This document shows positions 28,826 to 40,686 of a stretch of 64,000 nucleotides of DNA, in pieces (within the stretch, counting starts at the first letter, position 1; each line of letters opens with the position of its first letter). A model generated the notes under the pieces. That model did no database searches, had not been told where the DNA came from, and was given only the letters and a program-made list of their open reading frames with translations. Source of the DNA: Molanna angustata (Eukaryota; Arthropoda; Insecta; Trichoptera; Molannidae); NCBI GenBank assembly GCA_963576475.1, contig OY754978.1, positions 10,198,799 to 10,262,798 of the forward strand. The letters run 5' to 3'. The position numbers were made by a program, and so were the translations under genes.

Positions 28826-29382
28826 CATCATCATCATTGGCCCTACAGCTCGTTGTGGGCCTTGGCCTCCTTCAGAATCCGTCGCCATTGCTCCCTGGAC
28901 TCTGTGACTCTTTTCCAGTTGGTTAGGCCCAGCGCTCGTACATCAGCCTCCACATCGTCCAGCCATCTCATTTTTGGTCTGCTTCTGCTTCTTCTTCCGT
29001 CTGATGTGGTGCTTAAAACCTTGTCACTCATCCTGTGGACATGGCCCAACCATTGCAGTCTTCTAATTTTAATGAACTGTACAATGTTAGGTTCACCATA
29101 CAGTGCCTCTAATTCGTGGTTGAATCGTCTCCTCCACACTCCATTTTCGTTGACAGGACCAAATATCTTTCTGAGGACTTTCCTTTCAAGTATCTATCAG
29201 AAGTATGTTTTCATCTGAAAAATGTATGAAATGAAATAACTTATATTTATTTTGTATGTTTACTATGTATGAATAAGCTTATATTACCTTCAATTATTTT
29301 GTATCTTATTATCTGATCTACGTTTTTGGATAGAAATATATAAAAATAAATAAATAAATCTCTTTTACCCAGCATTCGGCGT
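28826..29382 (-). mobile_element. RTE-like LINE insertion with 16-bp TSD and extra 5' sequence
   Basis: GTCTTTTTGCTTGGAT at 28810-28825 and 29383-29398 brackets the insert. On the minus strand it encodes the RTE C-terminus (29190-28843), ending in a GAT-repeat tail at 28826-28840. The remaining 29195-29382 is not RTE coding and lies at the 5' end of the insert. The segment at 30505-30560 gives an empty-site version (GTATTTTTGTTTGGTTGGTA). Confidence 0.88.
28843..29192 (-). pseudogene. RTE-like RT C-terminal fragment
   Basis: Reads ERKVLRKIFGPVNENGVWRR, NHELEALYGEPNIVQFIKI, RRLQWLGHVHRM, KMRWLDDVEADVRALGLTNW and EQWRRILKEAKAH. Same family as 50690-51054 (ERKI, KIFGPINDGGAWR, HELEAMYKETNVVQFIKIQR). 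No stops, so relatively young, but lacking the RT core. Confidence 0.85.
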
Positions 29383-29398
29383 GTCTTTTTGCTTGGAT

Positions 29399-30600
29399 GG
29401 TATATGCGTAAATCGCCCCCCTCCTCGACGAAAAGGCTCAAAAAGTTTGGCGGCATCAATCTGATATTTGAGTCACATTCTGCGAAGCGAAAAGTGTTGG
29501 CTGCTTCTGTTGTTTGAAAAATAGAAGGACGCAGAATATATTTCATGGTTTCGCAACATTCGTGAGTGGACCACAGATTATATGGTAGTAGAGTGAACTG
29601 GCATAAGATAAGTCACATCTATGGGTTGTTTCGACAGTGGTTTGCGCTCGTTGACACAATGTATAGTATCGGAAAACAAATTGAGCCAGTCCACGCCGGT
29701 GGCACTCTATTGGTAGCACTGGTTTTACTTTACGCTTACATCTCCAAAGGTGGCGCTATTTATTTATTTTTTATGTTGGTATTTTTGAAAATGCATTGTA
29801 AAATTTTCAGACCTTCAGCATACTTCAGTTGTGTTTTGTTGTTTGTTGTGACGCGAAACATTTTGATCCTTTAAAATCTTGAAGTAAACAAGATAATAAA
29901 TATAACACGTGTGATTTTGTAAAATTCTTGTTGTTTTCGGTGTTCATCTACATACACACTATCACGCCATGTGATGGTGTTAATCTATTGCCAGCTTTTT
30001 GTGTTTTCCGATTATCTTCGCAAGATGGCTGACAAGTTTTGTTGAGTTTTGAATAAATTGTCAAGTGAAATACGGCGAAGTGAAGTTATATAGTTTTCCG
30101 AAAATCAGTAATAAATCTTTCTTTGTGGAAAATAAATTTAAAAAACCTAATAATCTACAATGCACATTTTATTTAGAACAATGTATTTTATGAATTATTT
30201 GGCATGATTTTTGAAATATTGCAAATAAAATCCATCATATGTGTTTTTTTTAATAAATAATGATTGAAAAATGGTTATTTTTTATTTAAGTTATCCTTGA
30301 ATCCATTCCTCAAAGCTGGAAACATTTTAAAATGGAAATTTAAATTTGCCGTGGACCGGTCGCGTATTCATTGCCCCTATAGCGGAGATGTGAGAAACCT
30401 TATGATTATCCGGTTACAGCTTCTATGTATTGAGTGACACATCTGAAGTATACTGAAAGTTTACTTCCATATTATCTGTGAGCCAGTCACATGAGTATGT
30501 AGATCGCATAATGGTGTATTTTTGTTTGGTTGGTATATGTGCAAACCGCCCCCCTCCACGGCGAAAAGGCTCAAGAAGTTTGACGGAATCTATATGTATG
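29399..30600. repeat. Region of internally repeated unique-looking sequence
   Basis: Segments recur: GGTATATGCGTAAATCGCCC...AAAAGGCTCAAAAAGTTTGG (29399-29445) and GGTATATGTGCAAACCGCCC...AAAAGGCTCAAGAAGTTTGA (30530-30585); TATCGGAAAACAAATTGAGC (29668) and TATCGGAAAATAACTTGAGC (28760). It appears to be a duplicated block of about 1.8 kb with divergence. No coding frame recognised; an open frame at 29566-29874 lacks family likeness. Confidence 0.5.
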
Positions 30601-31190
30601 TTTTTAGTATTTGATAAACGATAGTATAATTACGATTAATTAGTACTAACCACCGAAGATCGCTCGGTGTTTATACAAAATCGACTTGTTGACATGACAA
30701 AGAGAAGAAATCTAACCTCAAAATACATGCCATTAATAGCTGACAGAGCAATGGAATACTTTGAAATTCGCACTTAAAATTAACTATTTGAAGACTATGT
30801 AACTTACGTAAGAGGATTTCGGAAATGTTACATTTAAATTCGTTCTTAAAATTGAGATACGGGGATTTGCACCCAGACAATTAAATAATCTATAGTATAA
30901 TTATTTAGTTTTTTATTCTGTTATCAAGTTTCAACAAGAATTTTCCTACAGATTCCTAGCATTGCCATGTTTATAAAATCATTAATGGATATTAAGTGAA
31001 CTCACTTGATTAAGCTGGCATTGAATTACGACTTCAATTTTTATTAGACTATTAAAAAACTTTATTTTTATGATACCTCATGAACTTTTTGTCCTTCACG
31101 CTGATTTCACACATTAAAGTATAAATGTTAAAGTAGATAATATTGATATTAATATCTTTATCTTGATTTTCAATAGCTATTCTAAAGCTG
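30601..31190. other. Unassigned AT-rich spacer
   Basis: Nothing recognised. Confidence 0.35.
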
Positions 31191-31969
31191 GCCTGACACG
31201 AGGATATATTTCAATGATTTTAAAAAAAAATATTATTTATATATTTACACAATATAATATGGCATAAGCCATTTACTTGTTACAATACTAATAATAAATT
31301 ACAAAGATAAAAATATAAATTCAGATAAAAACGTTGATTTATATAAAAATAGACAAAAAGAATAGAGAATTATAATTAGACACCTTACAAACAGTACAAA
31401 ATAAAATTAACAATAATAATGCTGAAAATATTATAACAAAATTTAAACCATATGAAAAAAAAACTTTAAAATGAGACTAACTAACATGGATAAAAGAGGA
31501 ATTAAAATAAAATTGCTTACACAAAGAATAAATTTATCAATCAAAGCTTCGATGTACCTACTAATGACAGTAAAAAAGTAATAATAAGAGGGAAAACTAT
31601 CGATATATGAAAGATCCATAATTTTCTTTTGAAGACCGGCAAGCTATCTCCGAAAATATCTACATCAACCAAACCTATGCAATCGCGGTTAAAAAATATG
31701 GAATAAAATATTTTTGAATACCTACTCTGTTTATTATTGAATTAACATGGTGTTATATAATGTCATCAACCCAACCGCAATAATTTAATCTATGTTCAAG
31801 ACCAAGACGTCGTAAATTATTCAATTAGCCACTATCTTTAACGTAAAATATAAATGCCAATTTTGTGCCTTAAAATAATAATATGTTTATCACAAAATCA
31901 CGAGAGGAGTTTTCAAGACATCTTGTCAATTAAATTTTATCTCGTGTGAAGTCAGCTTTAGTAATTAAT
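31191..31969. mobile_element. TIR element, about 0.78 kb
   Basis: CTAAAGCTGGCCTGACACGA at the left is the inverse of TCTCGTGTGAAGTCAGCTTTAG at the right (about 17 of 20 positions). No transposase. The interior from about 31224 resembles an A/T-rich LINE 3' UTR. TSD not resolved. Confidence 0.55.
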
Positions 31970-32171
31970 CACATTGATATTACATAATGCTTGTCCAATT
32001 TCAACAATGAATTTAATGGTGATTACTTCTACAATAGATACCTACGTGATTATGCATATTTTTCTACATTTTCATAATTTCAAAATTCCATATTTATATA
32101 CTAGTTTTTAAGTATATAAAATTCCATATTTATATACTTAAAAACTAGTAAAAACTAGTAAAAACTAGTAG

Positions 32172-32693
32172 AAACCAATCTCACAAATAAGCCAAAATAC
32201 CTATATCGATCTTTTGGCGTTTCTGGGCCAAAGTCATGGAACAATCTTCCAATGGATATAAGATGTGCCGAAAATATCAATGAATTCAAGAAGAAATTAA
32301 AAACTCATCTTTTCCGCAAGTCGTATCCAGATTGTCCTTCATCCGTTCAATAATATTATGTGTACTAAATATTATGCCAGTTTACTTTGAATCGACTATT
32401 TTTTATAATTAATTTCATCTGGATTATGTAACAAGATTAATTTGTGATTTCTAGGTATTTTTTTAAGTTTTATATTTCACCATTTTCAATGTGTTAGCTA
32501 TAGGACTAATTTTAACTTAATTTTAACTGATTGTATTTTTTTAAGTTTTGTTTCACCATTTTCAATGTGTTAGCTATAGGACTAATTTTAAATTATTTTT
32601 TGCAACCTGAAAGCGCCCTTGAGGTGACCACGGTTGTCACTAAACGGCGCTTTATAAATTGTCCTTATTATTATTATTATTATTATTAAAAGC
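32172..32693 (+). pseudogene. L2/CR1-like LINE, RT C-terminus and 3' end
   Basis: Reads YLYRSFGVSGPKSWNNLPMD, CAENINEFKKKLKTHLFRKS and YPDCPSSVQ stop (about 32345), the standard L2/CR1 C-terminus. The 3' UTR has a direct duplication of CACCATTTTCAATGTGTTAG plus CTATAGGACTAATTTTAA (about 32480 and 32555), then GCGCCC...GGCGCTTTATAAATTGTCC and an ATT-repeat (32667-32690), the usual L2 tail layout. Confidence 0.78.
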
Positions 32694-33173
32694 TTGTTTG
32701 TATACCTATATATAAACTTGTCTAAAATAATGCCAAAAAGTATCATCTAATAACAAAATTATTTTTTATTACGTAGATTTCGATTATTAACTTAAAAAAC
32801 ATTTTTTGAACCGTGTCAAAGTAGAATCGTAAACCAAGTGTTTTTTTTATTATTTAACCCGTGGAAAGGCGCTCCTTTAAAAGTTACACAGACAAAGAAA
32901 AGTATGAAAATATTGTCATAAAAATGGTTAATATAAATAAAATGACATTTATTAGAAATGTTTTGATATATCCATAATTTTTTGTTTTTTTTTTTCTTTT
33001 TTTTTCAAATTAAATTAAATGTTTAAAACTTGCACTTCCAAGATACGTACATAAATTGTATTTCATTATATAACATTGGTGTAAGACATATTGCATTCCA
33101 AGGAGTAATTTATATTCAATTTTATACCGTGTCGGAAGTTTCATAAAACTGTATTTTTTCGAATTGTGTCGAC
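32694..33173. other. Unassigned AT-rich spacer
   Basis: Nothing recognised. Confidence 0.35.
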
Positions 33174-33347
33174 CTGGGGGGCAAGTCTGGTTGACCGTCG
33201 AAATGAAAACCCTCCTTGTTTACCCATATCATGGATATAATTATTATATGGAGTTCTACAATATCTTTAGATTACGATAATTATATCCATGATATGGGTA
33301 ATCACTGGGGTTTTGATTACGCCGGTCGAACCAAACTTGCCCCCCTG
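33174..33347. mobile_element. Foldback MITE, 174 bp
   Basis: CTGGGGGGCAAGTCTGGTTG pairs with CCAAACTTGCCCCCCTG; inner arms CCCATATCATGGATATAATT and AATTATATCCATGATATGGG are perfect. Half of the same element lies at 14295-14365. No coding sequence; TSD unresolved. Confidence 0.8.
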
Positions 33348-33426
33348 ATTGTTTGCCTGTTTTATTATTTCACCTTTTACGTTCTTTTTTTGTTTAGTTT
33401 TATAGATATGTTATATTCCCAAGAAT

Positions 33427-34414
33427 GGGACAAGCATTGCGGTGGGTGTGTTTTCAATGTTTGTCACCTACCACAATGTTTGTCTTTATAGGGATTAGTG
33501 GCTTTATCACTCGATATCGGGACAAATATTGCGATGGGTGTGTTTTCAATGTTTGTCACCTACTACAATGTTTGTCTTACTAGGGATTAGTGGCTATATC
33601 ACTCGATATCGGGACAAACATTGCGATGGGTGTGTTTTCAATGTTTGTCACCTACTACAATGTTTGCCTTACTAGGGATTAGTGGCTATATCACTCGATA
33701 TCGGGACAAACATTGCGATGGGTGTGTTTTCAATGTTTGTCACCTACTACAATGTTTGCCTTACTAGGGATTAGTGGCTATATCACTCGATATCGGGACA
33801 AATATTGCGATGGGTGTGTTTTCAATGTTTGTCACCTACTACAATGTTTGTCTTACTAGGGATTAGTGGCTATATCACTCGATATCGGGACAAACATTGC
33901 GATGGGTGTGTTTTCAATGTTTGTCACCTACTACAATGTTTGCCTTACTAGGGATTAGTGGCTATATCACTCGATATCGGGACAAACATTGCGATGGGTG
34001 TGTTTTCAATGTTTGTCACCTACTACAATGTTTGCCTTACTAGGGATTAGTGGCTATATCACTCGATATCGGGACAAACATTGCGATGGGTGTGTTTTCA
34101 ATGTTTGTCACCTACTACAATGTTTGTCTTACTAGGGATTAGTGGCTATATCACTCGATATCGGGACAAACATTGTAGTGGGTGTGTTTTCAATGTTTGT
34201 CACCTACTACAATGTTTGCCTTACTAGGGATTAGTGGCTATATCACTCGATATTGGGACAAACATTGCGATGTGTGTGTTTTCAATGTTTGTCACCTATC
34301 ACAATGTTTGTCTTTATAGGGATTAGTGGCTATATCACTCGATATCGGGACAAACATTGTAGTGGGTGTGTTTTCAATGTTTGTCACCTACTACAATGTT
34401 TGTCTTACTAGGGA
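33427..34414 (+). repeat. 92-bp satellite array, about 10.7 copies
   Basis: GGGACAAACATTGCGATGGG recurs at 33519, 33611, 33703, 33795, 33887, 33979 and on, every 92 bp; the first unit starts at 33427. Each unit holds GACAAACATTG once and its inverse CAATGTTTGTC twice (the second often CAATGTTTGCC), so every unit can fold. Copies differ by a few bases. Confidence 0.92.
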
Positions 34415-34711
34415 CTTGAGATCGGGTGGAACGCCAAAAAAAAAAAAAAAAGTTTCATAATGAATGGCGACGAGTAAAGATGACTGTCAACTTACCACCG
34501 CAATCGGTTACAATAAACAGGCCTAAGCTGACCTGTACCTGTATTCGAATACACACACTAGACTCATCTCACCTAAAAAGGCAACAATAAGAATGGGGTC
34601 AGTAATTTTTGTAGTTAATATCTCCTCCATTGGGAATCAACACAATATACCTAACGGACGTCTCAAATAATAATGAATAGTATAATTTATTTGAAATTCT
34701 TATAAAATCTT

Positions 34712-35260
34712 CTTTTTCTTCAGCCTATTTTCATCTACTCCTGAACGAAGGCCTTCTCCATTTGACTCCACGGTATCCTGCCCTGTGTAGTCTACGTCCA
34801 GGACGCACCAGCATATTTTTTTTTATAAAAAAATGAATATGTCCTTGTTAAACAAGTACATATATTATACATCTTCTTACGTTCCCTAAAATTAGAATAA
34901 ATGCTTGTGCTATAGGTGAACGAAATCTGTCGAGGCAGGATTCGAACTCGCGACCACTGGATTACTAGCCCAGCGCGCTAACTGCTCTGCCATCGACCCA
35001 TCTGATGATATTGTTGTATATCATCCCTCCACCTCAGCTGCAGTCGCCCATACCTCTCTTTGTCATGCGAGGTCTCCAAATCAGCATTCTCTTTGTCCAC
35101 TTATCATCCGAGCTACGTGTCTTGCCCATTTCCATTTCAGTTACCACACGGTGGATTATATCAGTTACTTTTGATCTTTCTCTCACCGATTTATTTCTTA
35201 TTTTATTATCCCTTAGTGCCAGACCCAGCACTTTGAGTGACTCGCATTTTCTCGGCATTT
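34712..35260 (-). pseudogene. RTE-like LINE C-terminus, split by a SINE
   Basis: Minus strand from 35258: RERSKVTDIIHRVVTEMEMG, KWTKRMLIWRPRMTKRGMGD, then the SINE (35003-34824), then TTQGRIPWSQMEKAFVQE and an A/G-rich GAA-type tail near 34715. The WRPR...GR pattern and FVQE(Q)W end match the RTE copy at 16645-16851. Frame decayed. Confidence 0.72.
34824..35003 (-). mobile_element. tRNA-derived SINE, family 1, nested in RTE
   Basis: Full minus-strand copy with B box GAGTTCGAATCC and A box TGGCAGAGCAGTTAGCGCGC; the 3' end TTGTTTAACAAGGACATATT is followed by an A-rich tail. Confidence 0.86.
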
Positions 35261-35685
35261 AGTTTAGAAAGAGTTAGCTTCTAGGCCACACACACTTTAT
35301 ACAATTTCCTTTTCAGGTTTATTGGTCATTTACGGTTTTTTAAGATATATCACTTCATGATCATTATAAAGAAATTAATTAAACCTTTGAAATAATTAGG
35401 TAAAGGAATTTATAAAATTCTTAAGTTAATTTATAAATATTTAGCAATTTATTTTCACAGAAATATTAACTATTCTATTGTATCTTTACAAATACTTGAC
35501 ATAAAAACAGAGTAATAAATATTCATCTTGTCACTTCTACGAATCAATTGATGAGTTGTATTGTAATTATTTAATGATAATTCTAATAATTCATCTATAC
35601 CTTCATGAATTCATCACTGATATTTACTATTAAACATAGCAATGCGGTCTTGAAAAAAACAATCATCTTGTTTATTATTATTTAC
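35261..35685. other. Unassigned AT-rich spacer
   Basis: Nothing recognised. Confidence 0.35.
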
Positions 35686-37825
35686 TAGCTTTTATGTCCC
35701 GCCGTTGGCCAAGAATGTAAAATTGTGAAAGAAAAAGCAATCGTTTTTATAATATTGTCACCCAATTATTTTGCAATATCAGACTATGAAAAGTGGTTTG
35801 AAATTTGATTGAGTTTAAGTATTGTAAAATGTTCAAGTGATGGCCACAACCCATTCTTTTTTATATATTGCTATAAAGTGTGAATGAAGTATAATATTTA
35901 TACAATTTCTGCTCGCATGGACTATGCGTAATGGTTTTAAATATGACTGTTTATCAACGTTGTAAAGAGATTGGTTTGGCCACAACCCCCATTTTTAAAT
36001 ATTATCATCGAAAACAAATTGTAATGTGTACCTATTGAAAATTTAGTAATTTTGGATGTTGGGATGTGGTTAAAATTTGATTAAACAAACGTAGGTACTG
36101 AAAAGATCTAGTATTGGTCACATCCCATTCGTTTTTATATTTTTTCATCAAGTGTGCATTATATTTTTGCTCAATTTGACTGAAAGTCTTCATTAACGAA
36201 GAAGAAGAAGACTTAAACTATAGTAAATAGTTTTTAATTTGAATATAAATGTTGTGAAGAGTTCAGTAATGGCCACAACCCCCATTCTTTAAATATAAGG
36301 TGTTGAAAATTATTCAAAATAGGATGATATAAATGGTTTAAATTTAATTAAACAAAAGTATTGAAAAGATTCTAGTGCAGGTTATATCGTCACATCCCAT
36401 ATCCCAATCATTTCATATGTATTTTCATCAAGTGTGCATATCGTTAATAATATTTCTGCACAATAGACTATTAGACTTAAAACTAACCCAAATGACTAAA
36501 TAAAAAAGAGAAAAATAAGTATAAGACTATAAGAAATAGTTTGTATAAAAAACTATTCCAATGGTCTACATAAAATAAGTAAAAATACATACACCTAATT
36601 GAAGAATTAGACTATTGGAAATAGATTGTATAAAAGCTCACCCAAAGGTCTACAAAAAAGAAGAAGAAGAATATTTAGACTATTGGAAATAGTTTGTATA
36701 AATACTGACCAAAAGGTCTACATAAAAGAAAATGAATAAGACTATTGGAAATAGTTTGTATTAAAACTCTCCCAAAAGTCTACGTACTTAAATGAAGAAG
36801 AATAATAATTAGACTAAAGGAAATAATTTTTATAAAAAAATGACCCAAATGTATACATAAAAGAAGAAGAAGATGAATTAGACAATAGGAAATAGTTTGT
36901 ATAAAAACTGCCCTAAAGGTCTACATAAAATTAAGAAGAAAAAGAATTAGACTCCAGGACCCGCCGCTTCAGGCCCTTCAGTACCTCCCGTCCCTTTAAT
37001 TCCTCATTACGTCCCTTCCCATCAGGCCCTTCAGTACCTTCCGTCCCTTCAGGCAGTTTTATACCTCCCGTCCCTTCAGGCCCTTTAGTGCCTCCCTTCC
37101 CTTCATTACATCCCGTCCCATCAGTCGGTTAAGAAAAGTTTAAATCCAGAAACCATCCTGGAAGAACCGCGAAGAGATGAAAGAACCTTCTTTTCCCAGG
37201 ATGCTCTACTTAATAGGTATAATGACTAAATACACGAAGAAGAAGAAAAAAGTTTAAACCCAGATACCTGCGAAGAGATGGAAGGACAGTTGGACCTTCT
37301 TCTCCCAGGATTCTCCAACTTCATAGGTAAAATGACCAAAAATACACGATGAAGAAGAAGAAGAAGAAATAAGTTTAAATCCAGATACCTGCGAAGAGAT
37401 GGAAGGAAAATTGGACATTCTTCTCCCAGGTTAGTCCACCTTCAAAGGTAAAATGACCAAATAGACGATGAAGAAGAAGAAGAAAAAAGTTTAAATCCAG
37501 AAACCTGTGAAGAGATGGAAGGAAAATTGGACCTTCATCTCCCAGGATAGTTCATCTTCATAGGTAAGATGACCAAGTACACGTTGAAGAAAAAGAAGAA
37601 AAAAGTTTATATGCAGAACCCGTCCTGGAAGACCTGTGAAGAGATGGAGGGACAGTCGGACCTTCTTTTCCCAGGATACTCCCCCTTCATAGGTAAAACG
37701 ACCAAATACACGAAGAAGAAGAAGAATAAGAAAAAAGTTTAAATCCAAAAACCATCCTGGGCATACGCTCGACAATTCACCAAAGTTTCATTATAATCGG
37801 ACAAACGGTTGATAAATAAATAAAT
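35686..37825. repeat. Composite repeat with several internal minisatellites
   Basis: Begins TTACTAGCTTTTATGTCCCG and ends near CAAAGTTTCATTATAATCGG plus a TAAATAAATAAA run, both typical ends of common lepidopteran interspersed repeats. Inside are at least four arrays: about 35815-36440, variants of GGCCACAACCCCCAT...; 36480-36945, units of ~70-80 bp with GGAAATAGTTTGTATAAAAA; 36955-37130, units with GGCCCTTCAGTACCTCCCGT; 37136-37760, units of ~115-120 bp with GCGAAGAGATGGAAGGA and CACGAAGAAGAAGAA. No protein conserved through units. Confidence 0.7.
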
Positions 37826-40686
37826 AAAATAATTTTCCTATAGGAAATCAGTATAGGTATATTATTGTTGATTTGTAAGTAAATAGTATTAGGTAGGTAC
37901 CTACCTACAACAACTTTCTAAATAAATTCGATTCCTAACAAATTTTATTTGAATATCACATTCTTTCTGTAGCCATGGAAACGATTCGAACACGTATGTA
38001 AGTAATATCGAATGGTTCGGATACATTTTTTGAATATGTAGGTACCTACATTGGTTTGTTCGATGCCATTAAAATGAAAATTGTCAGAAAAATCAAATAT
38101 TATTTACAAATTATGCAATTTTATTATGCCTATATCTTTACTAATAAATAACACATTTTTACAATATATGTCTTAAAACTTGCCGTATTGTCTTGTGTTT
38201 CATTTTATTATTTCATAATTACATTTATTTCAAAGGTTTATTATTTTCAAGAACATATTCATTCGGTGGGAAAATGAAATATTGTATGAAAAGATATTAA
38301 AATGGCGGCGTTTATGTACAAAAGGCTTACTTTAAAAATAAGTTAAACATTATAATTATACCAAATATTCACCATGTTTTTCACTTAAACGCTAAGTTAT
38401 ACTTCAAAATATATTTTTTTTGTGTAAATTCCTACTTCTAACTTTTAAACTAACAGATATTTGCGTGCAAAATGTACACTTTTTTGACAGATATGACTTG
38501 GAAAATTTTGTATGAAAAAAATAATTATTTAAATATTTTTAAAATTCAGCATTTTTATCGCATTCTTTTTAGCGTGACACTGCATCAGGTATACTGGTAC
38601 ATGTTCGCACTTAAATTAGATTTTTAGATGCTCTTGGTTTTTCAGAAGGCGTGAGACAAACACACACACACACACATACACACACACATACACTAACATT
38701 TTGATTGCTTTATTACTTTAGATATAACTTTTGTCATCAGGGAAGTTGTGTTTTTATTTAAATGAGTTATCTTCAAAGGATAAGATGGTGTATGAAAAAG
38801 AAAACTGTTAATTTGTTACTCTTTATTTGTGGATATTCAGAAAACAATTACAACAATATTAAAAATGTGTTTATAAATGAAATATTTTGTTGAAATCTCG
38901 TTAAGATTCCCTAAAATTATAATACTAACATATGACTATAATATGTATCCATTATATAATATATATTATATACTTTTTTCTATAAATATTGTCATTTATT
39001 TTATATAAATATTTTATAATATATAATTATACAATTTAGGAGAAAATAATCAATTCAAACAAAATAACTAATTGAGGATAAAAATATAATATTACAAGTA
39101 AATCGTAACATTAAATAAAACATTGAATAAGTGAGAAATATTGTTAGCAAAATCAGTTTTTAAAATGCTCTCTCAATAAAAAAAGATGTAATTATGTATT
39201 ATTTAGGTTAACATGAATGAATATGGATTTGACCACAGTAAATTTAAATTTAATTGCATATACGTAAACATTGGATTTTTTCCCTTTCGGGAATCAAATT
39301 ACACCGTAAATTTACACCTGCTTTACTATGAAATTTAAATTGGAATATTCATGATTGGAACCATTCGATATTTTCTTATAATTTATAATTATGATCCAAA
39401 AATTTACTGAGTAAATACTAAATTAAATATATTTTACTAACTGATTATTTTTTTATAAAACTGATGTGTATCTAGCATATATTTGTATGAGTACATATTT
39501 TAGAAAAATGATTTAATTTTTACCATATTGAAACCAGTAGTAATAGGTTTATATAAATTGTAGCGAGTAAGAATTTTCAATATAAATTAGAATTCAAAAT
39601 GAAAAATATACAAATAATTTTTTTCAAATATTTCATTTGGCAAAATATACTACTTCCTACCAAAAATTTTGACATTGTTGAGCTGTGATATAATCTTTAT
39701 CGAATAAATAATAGTATATAAGTATGTATGAGAATCGAAATAGTATATATAAGTATGTATGAGAATCACAATGTTTATATAAATATATTAGATATTTTTC
39801 TTCCTAAACATACTTTATTAAATTTATTTACATTTCATATATTAAATTATGAATTTAATTTTCATTGTGTTTATGAAAGTATTTTCATAAAAAAATAATA
39901 TTACGTAGTAACCTAATTTAAATTATATAAGAAATATAATTAAACTAAGGAATGTGAATTTTGAACTACAAGTTTTGATTGATTGCCCTCAAAGAGAATT
40001 GAATGGAAAGGAGGTTTTATTAAAATCTGCTTCAAAAGAAAAGAGATCTTTTATTCTGTCCTGACAATTTATTAGAGAATTGGTTGACTGTTGCTAATCT
40101 AAGGCAACAATCATAAAATATAAGGGAAGTATTAGACAGGAATGTATAAAGTACGAATAAAAGAAGATTTTAAAAGGAATGATATACAGACACAAATGAC
40201 ACAAATCTAATTTAGGGCAACATACAATAGTTAAAGAATGACTATTCAATAAAAATAATACCTATAATACAATATTGCACATTAAAGTGCATTTATATCT
40301 ACAATAATCATACAATTTATCACTTATACATTTGTGAATGTTTTCATTACAAAAAAATAAAATAATTATTATATTCTATGAGTCAAAATATATTCTTTTT
40401 TGTTCATTTACAGGCACAGGAATATTCAAGATAAAAAAATAATAAGCTTTTACATATCTTAGACACTAGGATGCTGTCCTTCAACGACAATTATGATTAA
40501 CACTTCCAAAATATAGCAATTTTTATTTTATTGATATAAGTTATACACGCACACTTTAAAGCATCCAAGTTACAAGACAGTGATGTCCGATATTCTGATG
40601 TACAATCAAAGTTCATCGATAAACAATTTCAGTCATCAGTGAATATTATTATATTATTTTTACATTGCATCTCGGGCAACTACTGC
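37826..40686. other. Long AT-rich region without recognised genes
   Basis: A CA-dinucleotide run lies at about 38657-38693, and a short direct duplication AGTATATAAGTATGTATGAGAA at about 39713-39770 (shown in part). No frame of convincing length or family. Confidence 0.4.

Noticed and set aside
29566..29874. 102-residue plus-strand frame
   Set aside because: Lies in a locally duplicated, non-conserved region; the paralogous segment does not keep the frame.
33427..34414. CRISPR-like array
   Set aside because: Whole 92-bp units are tandem without unique spacers, and the DNA is eukaryotic; this is a satellite.
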